Origin: SXRF01 sp964624555
Lineage (GTDB): Bacteria; Pseudomonadota; Alphaproteobacteria; Rickettsiales; SXRF01
Direction of reading: 5' to 3'
Length of the DNA: 29,568 bases
Assembly: GCA_964624555.1 (NCBI GenBank)
Contig: CAZUXB010000027.1
Span: forward strand, 1 to 29,568
The notes under the pieces are model-generated. The model had not been told where the DNA came from. It was given only the letters and a program-made list of their open reading frames with translations, and searched no databases. Shown here piece by piece: positions 7,316 to 14,882 of this stretch. The position numbers and the translations under genes were made by a program. Each line of letters starts with the position of its first letter. The first letter of the stretch is position 1.

Positions 7316-8141
7316 TTTGTCATGCCAGCTTACGCTGGCATCCAGTGGAAAGAAAAACTGGATACCAGCTTTAGCTGGTATGACAATTCTTCTGTCTACA
7401 TTGATTTCTCTACCTTCTTACGCTGTAACTTCCAGCCTGCCAACTATAACAGTGATGGCAGATAATTCTTTAAGTTTGGTAGTTACAGAAATTGCCCGTA
7501 ACTATTCGCAGACCAGGCAGGAGGCGGTGAATATATCGTTCCTTCCACAGCAAATACAACAGGAGCAGATAAGTGATGGGGCGGCAGCGGATGTACTTAT
7601 AACTTCCAAAGCGGCATGGATTGATGAGCTTAAAATGCAGGGGCTGGTGGATATTTATTCCCAGACCAAACTGGCTGGCGACCGCCTGGTTCTGATTGGG
7701 CCGTTGGATTCTGAGGTTGTATCGCAGGGGGCTGGGCGCTTTCCTTTTGTTGATATCATCAAGGCTGGCGGCGGGGAGCCCAATTTCCTGATTGGGAACC
7801 CGGAGACTTTAATGGAAGGGTATTATTCCAGGGAGGCTATGCGTAATCTTGGCGTGGCTGATGATCTGGAGGAATATACTCTGTATTTGAAACGGTTGGA
7901 CCAGATGCTGGATATGGTCGTTTCAAATAAGGCATTCGCGGTATGTTTTTACAGTTCTGTATCGGAACGCAAAGATATGAAGGTGATTGATACTATTCCT
8001 GAGGCCGCACATAAACCAATTGTTTATTATGCGGTGGTTATCGCTGGTGATAACATGAATCAGGCACGCAATTTTCTGGATTACCTTAAATCTTCCGAGG
8101 TAAATAAATTATTCCGGCAATATGGGTTTGTTACTGATTAG
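7299..8141 (+). CDS. ModA-like periplasmic substrate-binding protein
   Basis: Resembles molybdate-type ABC transporter binding proteins: ITVMADNSLSLVVTEIARNY near the N-terminus, AAADVLITSKAAWIDELKMQGLVD, LAGDRLVLIGP, and a C-terminal ARNFLDYLKSSEVNKLFRQYGF. The ligand is uncertain because the sequence is diverged and no ModB or ModC gene is nearby. The signal peptide is unusual: MKKIF and the hydrophobic ILLSTLISLPSYA are separated by about 23 residues encoded by a palindromic repeat (7318-7385). An alternative start at 7380 (MTILLSTLISLPSYA) would bypass the repeat but leave a short signal without basic residues. It starts inside hflX, and its 3' end overlaps the convergent tsaD by 11 bp. 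Confidence 0.72.
   Translation: MKKIFDLSCQLTLASSGKKNWIPALAGMTILLSTLISLPSYAVTSSLPTITVMADNSLSLVVTEIARNYSQTRQEAVNISFLPQQIQQEQISDGAAADVLITSKAAWIDELKMQGLVDIYSQTKLAGDRLVLIGPLDSEVVSQGAGRFPFVDIIKAGGGEPNFLIGNPETLMEGYYSREAMRNLGVADDLEEYTLYLKRLDQMLDMVVSNKAFAVCFYSSVSERKDMKVIDTIPEAAHKPIVYYAVVIAGDNMNQARNFLDYLKSSEVNKLFRQYGFVTD
7318..7385. repeat. TGTCAT-type palindrome inside a signal peptide
   Basis: Begins TGTCATGCCAGCTTACGCTGG and ends CCAGCTTTAGCTGGTATGACA; each arm also contains its own small hairpin (CCAGC/GCTGG). It starts just after codon 6 of the binding-protein gene and keeps the frame open through the signal sequence. Confidence 0.85.
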
Positions 8142-9138
8142 AGGTGGTCAGCGGCCAGCGCGCGCGTGGTTCAAAATCCAAGCTATCGACCAATCCTGCC
8201 TTAAAACGTTCCACACCCGCCCAGGCGATCATCGCTGCGTTGTCGGTGCAGAGTTTTACTGGCGGTGCAACCAACTCTAAATTATTTGCTGATAAAATAT
8301 TCTGCAACTCACCGCGGATATACTGGTTAGCGGCGACACCACCGGCGAGAACAAAATGTTTCCCATCAAATAATTTTATAGCGTTGCGTGTGCGCTCTAA
8401 AACGCTCTGGGTGGCGGTATATTGGAATGAGGCGCAGATATCGGCCTTGTTCTGTTCGTTTAATTTTCCGATTTTTTCTATCTGCATCCGTACTGCCGTT
8501 TTCAGGCCGGAAAAGGAAAAATCGCAACCCTCGCGGCCTTTAAGCGGGATTGGAAAATGATAGGCGAGATGGTTTCCGTTCTTCGCCATTTTTTCTACCG
8601 CTGCGCCACCGGGATAGCCAAGCCCCAGCATTTTTGCGACCTTGTCGAACACTTCGCCGAGCGCATCATCAAATGTTCCGCCGAGTTTTTTGTATTTTCC
8701 TACACCGCTTACAATTAGAAACTGGCAATGCCCGCCCGATACCAAAAGCAATAAATACGGAAACGGCACATCGTTGGTCAGGCGTACGGTGAGGGCGTGG
8801 CCTTCAAGGTGGTTCACGGCGATGAAGGGTTTTTTGCGGACGCTGGCGATGGCCTTGCCGGTCATGACTCCTACTATCACGCCACCAATAAGTCCAGGCC
8901 CGGCGGTGGCGGCGACAGCGTCAATATCATCGAGGGTTACTTTGGCTTCTGCAAGCGCCTTGCTTATCACTTTCTCGATATGCTCCATATGGGCGCGGGC
9001 GGCGATTTCCGGCACAACTCCGCCATAAGCTTCGTGCTCAGTTTGTGACCAGACGATATTGGATAATATGCGCCTGTCGTCAGCGACAATTGCCGCCGCC
9101 GTTTCATCGCAACTTGTTTCGATACCGAGAATGAGCAT
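8131..9138 (-). CDS. tsaD: tRNA N6-threonylcarbamoyladenosine transferase TsaD
   Basis: Transfers the threonylcarbamoyl group to A37 of ANN-decoding tRNAs, as part of the TsaBDE complex. The N-terminus MLILGIETSCDETAAAIV is the family signature. Metal ligands are seen as H110 and H114 (HLEGH), and VSGGHCQ, FSFSGLKTAV and CTDNAAMIAWAG are conserved ASKHA-fold segments. At 335 residues the length is normal. It is divergent from hemC across a tandem-unit palindrome (9141-9240), whose GGTAAC unit lies at ribosome-binding-site distance from this ATG. Convergent 11-bp overlap with the binding-protein gene. Confidence 0.97.
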   Translation of the reverse strand: MLILGIETSCDETAAAIVADDRRILSNIVWSQTEHEAYGGVVPEIAARAHMEHIEKVISKALAEAKVTLDDIDAVAATAGPGLIGGVIVGVMTGKAIASVRKKPFIAVNHLEGHALTVRLTNDVPFPYLLLLVSGGHCQFLIVSGVGKYKKLGGTFDDALGEVFDKVAKMLGLGYPGGAAVEKMAKNGNHLAYHFPIPLKGREGCDFSFSGLKTAVRMQIEKIGKLNEQNKADICASFQYTATQSVLERTRNAIKLFDGKHFVLAGGVAANQYIRGELQNILSANNLELVAPPVKLCTDNAAMIAWAGVERFKAGLVDSLDFEPRARWPLTTSNQ

Positions 9139-9140
9139 AT

Positions 9141-9240
9141 AGTTACCAGTTACCTGTTACCAGTTATCAGTTGTTAATAAGATTGAGTTTATATACATTT
9201 GCCGTTATCAACTGGCAACTCGTAACTGGTAACAGGTAAC
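9141..9240. repeat. tandem-unit palindrome between tsaD and hemC
   Basis: Left arm AGTTACC, AGTTACC, TGTTACC, AGTTATC, AGTTGTT; right arm from 9209 CAACTGG, CAACTCG, TAACTGG, TAACAGG, TAAC. The arms are reverse complements with a 33-bp AT-rich centre. The element fills nearly the whole divergent intergenic space, so both promoters must lie in it or in coding sequence, and AGGTAAC / GGTAAC units sit just upstream of both start codons. Confidence 0.88.
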
Positions 9241-9243
9241 ATA

Positions 9244-10128
9244 ATGAATATAAGGCTAGGAACCCGCAAAAGTCCTCTGGCCCTTGCCCAGGCCGGGCAG
9301 GTACGCGACCTGCTGCGTGGGGCATGGCCTGGTATCGAGGTCGAGATAGTCCATATCGTTACCAGCGGCGATAAGTTCTTAAGCGGGAACCTTGCCGATA
9401 TTGGCGGAAAGGGGCTGTTTACCAAGGAAATCGAGGAAGGTTTGCTGGCTGGTAGCCTTGATATCGCCGTTCATTCCATGAAAGACATGCCAACGGTACT
9501 GCCTGATGGCCTGATAATCAGCGCAATGCTTAAGCGTGAAGATCCGCGCGATATGTTGATAGGAGAGGGGCTAAAAGCTTTATCTGATTTGCCCAAAGAT
9601 GCAGTATTTGGAACTTCATCACTCCGCCGTGCTGCACAGGTAAAGATTGTAAGGCCGGATGTGCAGATAGTTCCGTTCCGCGGCAATGTCGGCAGCCGCC
9701 TTGAGAAGATAAAGCGCGGGGAAGTGCAGGCAACTATGCTGGCCAAAGCTGGGCTGAATCGCCTTGGAATTACTGACGCTCCGGGTGCGGTACTATCAAT
9801 AGAAGAATTTTTGCCGGCCATAGCGCAGGGGGCGGTGGGCATAGAATGCCGCGAAAATGATACAAAAACGCGTGAGTTACTCGCGCCACTGGCGCATCGG
9901 GACACCATGTTGGCTGTGGATTGCGAACGGGCTTTCCTTAAAATCCTTGATGGCTCCTGCCGCACCCCTATATCTGGCTATGCGGTTATAGAAAAAGATA
10001 ATATATTTCTGCGCGGGCTGATTGCTGAGCCGGACGGAAGCAGCCATAAAAATGGAGAAATGCGCGGAACTGCTAGTGATTTTGCCAGAATAGGTATTGA
10101 ATTAGGCAGAAAAATATCTAAAAAATAG
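9244..10128 (+). CDS. hemC: hydroxymethylbilane synthase (porphobilinogen deaminase)
   Basis: Polymerises four porphobilinogen molecules into hydroxymethylbilane in heme synthesis. The N-terminal IRLGTRKSPLALAQAGQVRD, the KGLFTKEIEEGLL and IAVHSMKDMPT segments, GTSSLRRAAQ and the C-terminal DGSCRTPISGYA with the cofactor-binding Cys (C239) are all present. At 294 residues it is slightly short but complete. The start at 9244 has an AGG-containing site 7 bases upstream that belongs to the palindrome at 9141-9240. No other heme genes are in the window. Confidence 0.96.
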   Translation: MNIRLGTRKSPLALAQAGQVRDLLRGAWPGIEVEIVHIVTSGDKFLSGNLADIGGKGLFTKEIEEGLLAGSLDIAVHSMKDMPTVLPDGLIISAMLKREDPRDMLIGEGLKALSDLPKDAVFGTSSLRRAAQVKIVRPDVQIVPFRGNVGSRLEKIKRGEVQATMLAKAGLNRLGITDAPGAVLSIEEFLPAIAQGAVGIECRENDTKTRELLAPLAHRDTMLAVDCERAFLKILDGSCRTPISGYAVIEKDNIFLRGLIAEPDGSSHKNGEMRGTASDFARIGIELGRKISKK

Positions 10129-10171
10129 CGCAAAATAGTTATTTATTGTTAATATGGCTGTGCTAGTATCA

Positions 10172-10187
10172 ATTACCAATTGGTAAT
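10172..10187. promoter_or_regulatory. perfect 16-bp palindrome upstream of the PIN-like gene
   Basis: ATTACCAATTGGTAAT reads the same on both strands and lies 18 bp before the ATG at 10206. TGCTAGTAT at 10161-10169 resembles an extended -10 just upstream. The layout fits a repressor operator near the start of transcription, but no regulator gene is adjacent. Confidence 0.45.
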
Positions 10188-10205
10188 ATTCGTGATGATG
10201 TGCAT

Positions 10206-11216
10206 ATGGGACAGTCGGGTGAGCATACAGAAACTAGCAAACAGACTCCCGACCGGGGGACGATAATTGTCGATGCCACTGTTTTATTTGGACTGACTTC
10301 GGAAATACCTCAAAATCATGAAGACAGACTTGCTGCCAGGAGATATTTAGAAATATTGCCCTTTCTGGCCAAGCATGGTTATCACATAATAATCCCGGAG
10401 ATGGTTTCAGCTGAGGCGGCGGGAATTATGGCTTCAGGCACTGCTCTTGAAAGATTTTATATTACTAACAAGGACGATCCAAAGCAGCGTACAACTTCTG
10501 TAATGAAACCATTACTTACCGATATAGCACATGGCAATATTGCAAATATGGAAATAAGACAAAATAGTGGTTTTAAACCTGCTGATTCTTTTTGTGATGA
10601 ATTAAGAAGCTCTGTCAAAGTTTTCAATGATAATATTTCTCAAAAGGGAGAAAAACGAGATTCTGAAAAAAAGGCGTATGCAGCGGCTCATCGTGCAATT
10701 GAAACAGCACGAAAAAATATGCAACCAGATGTTGATTATGGGGATGAAGCAATATTATCTATTCTGTCCGGTTATAATAAAGATAGTACAGCTGGCCCGG
10801 TTTTCGTATTTACTGATGATAAAAAATTGAGAGAAAGAGTAACAGGCACTTTTCCTCATGTGAAAACGGTAGTAACAACTGAGCTGATCCATAGTGTTCA
10901 CCGTAACAAAAATATTGCTGCTGCTGTTGGAATTCCACATGATATGGAGTTTTTGGAGTTAGAAAACAGGCGCAGGTTAAATACAAAATATATAATGGGG
11001 AATGATAGGTCGGCGAAATTACATTCGTCTTATTCTTATGTTGGACAGGAACCCGATATGGATATGTCGGGTCTGGAGGAAGAGCTGGAAGGTCAAAAAG
11101 CATCAGCTCCGCCGCCGCCTGATGAAGCTGGTTCAGCGCGAGTTGCTAAATTTAATAAAAAATTCGCCAAGTTCCACCGTACTGGTGGCGGAGCAGGGGC
11201 TGGAGCTAACAGATAA
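10206..11216 (+). CDS. PIN-like domain protein, function unknown
   Basis: I do not recognise a named family, but the layout resembles a PIN nuclease fold. Counting from an upstream GTG at 10200, the acidic positions are D25 in IIVDATVLF, E67 or E72 in IIIPEMVSAE, D182-E183 in DYGDEAILSIL and D206-D207 in FVFTDDKKLRERV. PIN proteins are Mg-dependent RNases. A long basic/acidic insertion (about residues 90-175) separates the acidic residues, and the C-terminus is low-complexity with PPPP, followed by KFNKKFAKFHR and a Gly/Ala tail. The gene is AT-richer than its neighbours. It stands alone between hemC and a repeat; no antitoxin-like partner is seen. The nuclease role is inference. Confidence 0.6.
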   Translation: MGQSGEHTETSKQTPDRGTIIVDATVLFGLTSEIPQNHEDRLAARRYLEILPFLAKHGYHIIIPEMVSAEAAGIMASGTALERFYITNKDDPKQRTTSVMKPLLTDIAHGNIANMEIRQNSGFKPADSFCDELRSSVKVFNDNISQKGEKRDSEKKAYAAAHRAIETARKNMQPDVDYGDEAILSILSGYNKDSTAGPVFVFTDDKKLRERVTGTFPHVKTVVTTELIHSVHRNKNIAAAVGIPHDMEFLELENRRRLNTKYIMGNDRSAKLHSSYSYVGQEPDMDMSGLEEELEGQKASAPPPPDEAGSARVAKFNKKFAKFHRTGGGAGAGANR

Positions 11217-11233
11217 CATCAGGCTTTTACAAT

Positions 11234-11338
11234 ATAGCAAATTAGGTTTTTATGGACCTAATTTGCTATCAAAATCGCAAGCCGAGAGCGCGATTTTGCG
11301 CCGCGTAGCGAGCGTCATAATGCGTCAGCATTATGTTA
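11234..11338. repeat. multi-hairpin repeat element, copy 1
   Basis: Read on the minus strand, this element is four hairpins in a row: CATAATGC/GCATTATG, a GC-rich GCTCGC/GCG arm, CAAAATCGC/GCGATTTTG and ATAGCAAATTAGGT/ACCTAATTTGCTAT (14 bp perfect). A second copy lies at 16379-16480 in the opposite orientation. The stop codon of the antiporter gene (11336-11338) is the last triplet of this element. Confidence 0.85.
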
Positions 11339-13048
11339 ATATACTATAGTCTCATTCTCCGCTGTTCTGGTCAGTGCATAATCTCCGGCGCGGAAGATAT
11401 CTATAATCCTTGTAACCTCGTGGTCGGAAATACCGATTTCCTTTAGCAGTGCGCCGCCGAGCTGGAGGCTTACCTCGAACATTTCGGCGACTGCGAGGTT
11501 GGCCCCGGCCTTTTCCAGTTTCTGTACCTGTTCAATGTTATGGGCGCGGGCGATGATGGGCAGGGCAAGGCCCATATCGCGCACGGCGTGGATGGTTTGT
11601 ATCGCTACCCGCGTATCGTTATGGGTTATTATAACTGCCCGCGCCCTGTTAACTGCCAGCGCGCGCAGCACATGCACCCTTGCGGCATCGCCATAATAAG
11701 CGGGAAAGCCATTTTTGCGTTCACGCGCTACCACAAAGGAATCAATATCGACAATAACGTAAGGTATGTTTTCACTTTCCAGAAGCTTGGCAACGGTGTG
11801 ACCAACGCGGCCAAAGCCGCTGATAAGCACATGGTTTTGCAGGTCAGCGGTTTCTTCGGAGATGGTTTCTGGTGAGGAGATGGCGTATTTTTCCAGTGCC
11901 GTGGATATTTTTTTGCCCAGTTCGGCGACAAGTGGGGTAAAGGCCATGCTCATGGTCACCACCACCAGCAATATCTGGGACATTTCCTGGCTGATTATGC
12001 CGTTATTTCCGGCCAGTGAGAACAGGATGAAGGCAAATTCGCCGCCTTGTGACAGGAGCAGGCCAACATGCACTGCGGTGCTTAAATTGAACCTGAATAT
12101 CCGGCATAGACCCATTATTATAAGCGTCTTGCAGGCCATAAGGGCGATGGTAAGACCCACTATACTGGCGAAGCGGGTGACCAGCATGTTCACATCAAGC
12201 GACATACCCACTGTCATAAAAAATAAACCTAGCAACAGATTTTTAAATGGTAAAATATCCGATTCTACCTGTGGTTTGAATTCGGTTTCAGCAATGAGCA
12301 GCCCGGCGAGGAAGGCGCCGAGTGCCGGGGAAAGCCCGGCGGCTGCCGATGTCCAGGCCACGCCAAGCAACACCAGCAGCGTCGTTGCGGAAAATAATTC
12401 GGTATTTTCCAGCGATGCAATAAAGCGCAACAGAGGACGTAATAAAAAATGCCCGGCGATAAAAATGATCGCGAGGCACAAAGTTGCCTTGAATGCTGCG
12501 TCAGCCATAGCTTCGATGATGCTTTCGTTATGGTTATTGAGTATGGAAACCAATACGAGCAGGGGGATAACGGCAAGATCCTGCAATATAAGTATGGCCA
12601 GCGCTAACCGCCCTACTTGTGATGGCTTTTCCCCTTGTTCTTCTATTACCTGTAGCACAATTGCGGTTGAAGATAAGGCCAACCCGCCGCCAATAATAAT
12701 TGCAGCCGGCGCATCGCCGCCGAAACCAAGGAAAAATAACGCGAATAACAGGCCGCTTATTAATACCTGGGCGCTGCCGAAGCCGAACACATGCTTTCGC
12801 AGGGAGCGCAGCCTTTCAAAAGATAGCTCCAGCCCGATAAGGAACAGCAGGAATATAACCCCGAATGAGGCGATACCGGAGGTGGTTTCTATGTCATGGA
12901 TGAAGGAAAGGCCAAACGGCCCTATCACTGTTCCGGCCACCAGGTAGCCAAGGGCCGGGCTTAAGCGCAGGACACGGAAGACCGATACGATAATGACCGC
13001 AGAAAGCAGTAAAATAACAATTTCTAACAGGGGCATGGAATAGTGCAT
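11336..13048 (-). CDS. CPA2-family cation:proton antiporter, KefB/KefC-like
   Basis: About 570 residues: an N-terminal transporter domain with about 12 membrane segments (LGYLVAGTVIGPFGL, IGLELSFERL, GGGLALSSTAIVLQVI, ALGAFLAGLLIAET, MSLDVNML) and a C-terminal RCK/TrkA-N domain beginning HVLISGFGRVGHTVAKLL. This layout is that of KefB/KefC and YbaL, which exchange K+ (or Na+) for H+. GALSSTAI and the Rossmann glycines support it. The open frame starts with TTG at 13063; I prefer ATG at 13048, and ATG at 13036 is also possible. No KefF/KefG-type ancillary gene is nearby. The stop codon is provided by the multi-hairpin repeat. Confidence 0.88.
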   Translation of the reverse strand: MHYSMPLLEIVILLLSAVIIVSVFRVLRLSPALGYLVAGTVIGPFGLSFIHDIETTSGIASFGVIFLLFLIGLELSFERLRSLRKHVFGFGSAQVLISGLLFALFFLGFGGDAPAAIIIGGGLALSSTAIVLQVIEEQGEKPSQVGRLALAILILQDLAVIPLLVLVSILNNHNESIIEAMADAAFKATLCLAIIFIAGHFLLRPLLRFIASLENTELFSATTLLVLLGVAWTSAAAGLSPALGAFLAGLLIAETEFKPQVESDILPFKNLLLGLFFMTVGMSLDVNMLVTRFASIVGLTIALMACKTLIIMGLCRIFRFNLSTAVHVGLLLSQGGEFAFILFSLAGNNGIISQEMSQILLVVVTMSMAFTPLVAELGKKISTALEKYAISSPETISEETADLQNHVLISGFGRVGHTVAKLLESENIPYVIVDIDSFVVARERKNGFPAYYGDAARVHVLRALAVNRARAVIITHNDTRVAIQTIHAVRDMGLALPIIARAHNIEQVQKLEKAGANLAVAEMFEVSLQLGGALLKEIGISDHEVTRIIDIFRAGDYALTRTAENETIVY

Positions 13049-13110
13049 GGCTGATATAAACAACAGTTTCGGTGCAAAGGCAAATGCTGTTGTAATATTT
13101 AAGATTAAGT

Positions 13111-13176
13111 GCTAGTGGCTAGTGCTGGTGGTCAGTGTGCTTCACTGGTCACTAGCCACAAGTCACTAACCACTAG
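13111..13176. repeat. tandem-unit palindrome upstream of the lysyl-tRNA synthetase gene
   Basis: Left arm GCTAGTG, GCTAGTG, CTGGTG, GTCAGTG; right arm CACTGGT, CACTAGC, CACAAGT, CACTAAC, CACTAG. It ends 13 bp before the ATG and lies between two divergently transcribed genes. Confidence 0.85.
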
Positions 13177-13188
13177 AGAAATTTTTTT

Positions 13189-14772
13189 ATGACCGATATC
13201 AAAACACTCGCCCCGGCCTCGAACGCATGGCCGTTTCAGGAAGCATTAGCGCTGGTTGAGCGCTATAAAAATGCGCCGCCGGAAAAAGGTTATGTGCTGT
13301 TTGAAACCGGCTATGGCCCATCGGGCCTGCCGCATATCGGTACCTTCGGCGAAGTGGCGCGTACCACGATGGTGCGCCGCGCGTTTGAGGCGATAAGTGA
13401 CATACCCACCAAGCTCATCTGTTTTTCCGATGACATGGACGGTCTGCGCAAAGTTCCGGAGAATCTTCCTAATCAGGACATGATAAAGGCCAATCTTGGC
13501 AAGCCGCTTACTTCCATTCCTGATCCATTCGGGACTCATGAAAGTTTTGGTGCGCATATGAATGCACGCCTGCGGGCGTTCCTTGACCATTTCGGTTTTG
13601 CCTATGAATTCAAAAGCTCTACCGAAACCTATAAGTCCGGTGCGTTCGATAAAACCCTGCTCACATTGCTTAACCGTTATGACAAGGTCATGGAGGTTAT
13701 GCTGCCGACACTGGGTGACGAGCGCCGCGAGACCTATAGCCCGTTCCTGCCGGTGTCGCCGCGTTCGGGCAAAGTGCTGCTCGCCAAGGTGGTGGAGGTG
13801 AAGGCCGACAAAGGCACGATAGTGTACGAAGAAGAAGATGGAACGCTGGAAGAAGTGCCGGTTACCGGCGGGCATTGCAAGCTGCAATGGAAGCCGGATA
13901 TGGGCATGCGCTGGGCCGCGCTCGGCGTTGATTATGAAATGTACGGCAAGGACCATCTCGCTTCCGCTGAGTTATACAGCGCCATCTGCACCATTGCCGG
14001 TGGCAAAGCGCCTAACCAATTCATGTATGAGCTGTTCCTTGATGATAAAGGCCAGAAAATTTCCAAATCCAAAGGCAATGGACTTACCATTGACGAATGG
14101 CTGCGCTACGCGCCACAGGAATCACTCAGCCTTTATATGTTCCAGTCGCCGCGCAAAGCGAAGCGTTTATATTTCGATGTCATCCCTAAAGCGGTGGATG
14201 AATACCAGACCTATCTCGATAAATTTGCGAAGGAAGATCTGGCGGCGCGTATGAACAACCCGGTGTACCACATCCACAACGGTAACCCACCCGCGCCCGA
14301 AGGTGTGCCGAATTTCAACCTGCTGCTTAACCTTGCCAGTGTCGCCGGTGCGCATGACGGCAAGGTGCTGTGGAGTTTCATCAGCCACACTATGCCGCAA
14401 TTCACTCCGCAGACCCATCCGTTTTTGGATAAACTGGTAAATGGCGCGGTGAATTACTATCAGGATTTTGTGAAGCCGACCCGTAAATTCCGCCTGCCTA
14501 ATGAGCTGGAAGCGAAATGCCTTGGCGAGCTGGCTGCTTATCTGGAGTCCATTGATGACAATGCCACGGCTGAGGAAATCCAAACCAAAATTTATGACAT
14601 CGGCAAGAACAACCCGTTCCCTGAACTGAAGGCATGGTTCGGCGCGCTGTATGAAACGCTGCTAGGCCAGCCGCAAGGCCCGCGCATGGGTTCTTTCGTA
14701 AAGCTTTATGGGCGGGACGAAACCCTTAAACTCATCCGTAAAGTTCTGGCACGGGAAGATTTAGCTGCATAA
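13189..14772 (+). CDS. lysS: lysyl-tRNA synthetase, class I
   Basis: Charges tRNA-Lys. This is the class I (archaeal-type) LysRS found in most alphaproteobacteria and spirochaetes, not the class II enzyme. The class I signatures are HIGT (residues 49-52, in SGLPHIGTFGEVART) and KISKS (290-294). GGHCKLQWKPDMGMRWA and YGKDHLASAELYS are also conserved. At 527 residues the length is normal. The downstream queA follows after a palindromic repeat. Confidence 0.96.
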   Translation: MTDIKTLAPASNAWPFQEALALVERYKNAPPEKGYVLFETGYGPSGLPHIGTFGEVARTTMVRRAFEAISDIPTKLICFSDDMDGLRKVPENLPNQDMIKANLGKPLTSIPDPFGTHESFGAHMNARLRAFLDHFGFAYEFKSSTETYKSGAFDKTLLTLLNRYDKVMEVMLPTLGDERRETYSPFLPVSPRSGKVLLAKVVEVKADKGTIVYEEEDGTLEEVPVTGGHCKLQWKPDMGMRWAALGVDYEMYGKDHLASAELYSAICTIAGGKAPNQFMYELFLDDKGQKISKSKGNGLTIDEWLRYAPQESLSLYMFQSPRKAKRLYFDVIPKAVDEYQTYLDKFAKEDLAARMNNPVYHIHNGNPPAPEGVPNFNLLLNLASVAGAHDGKVLWSFISHTMPQFTPQTHPFLDKLVNGAVNYYQDFVKPTRKFRLPNELEAKCLGELAAYLESIDDNATAEEIQTKIYDIGKNNPFPELKAWFGALYETLLGQPQGPRMGSFVKLYGRDETLKLIRKVLAREDLAA

Positions 14773-14781
14773 CCTCTATAT

Positions 14782-14870
14782 TGTCATACCAGCGAAGGCT
14801 GGTATCCATGCCAATCAACGGGCTATTCTCTTGTGGTTAAGCATGGATTCCGCCCTGCCTCAGAATGACA
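14782..14870. repeat. TGTCAT-type palindrome between lysS and queA
   Basis: Begins TGTCATACCAGCGAAGGCTGG and ends with ATGGATTCCGCCCTGCCTCAG followed by AATGACA, with inner pairing GGTATCCATGC/GCATGGATTCC. It may act as a terminator for lysS, though no U-run follows. Confidence 0.8.
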
Positions 14871-14882
14871 GGAAATAAATAA

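Noticed and set aside
7318..7385. Rho-independent terminator of hflX
   Set aside because: It is a palindromic repeat without a U-run, and the next gene appears to be translated through it.
9141..9240. Tandem array of transcription-factor sites or iterons
   Set aside because: The units switch to their reverse complement in the second half, and other elements share the layout with different units, so a palindromic repeat explains it better.
11862..12947. Long open frame on the plus strand opposite the antiporter
   Set aside because: Antisense shadow of a clear antiporter gene; its translation is low-complexity Ser/Pro/Asn-rich with no family features.
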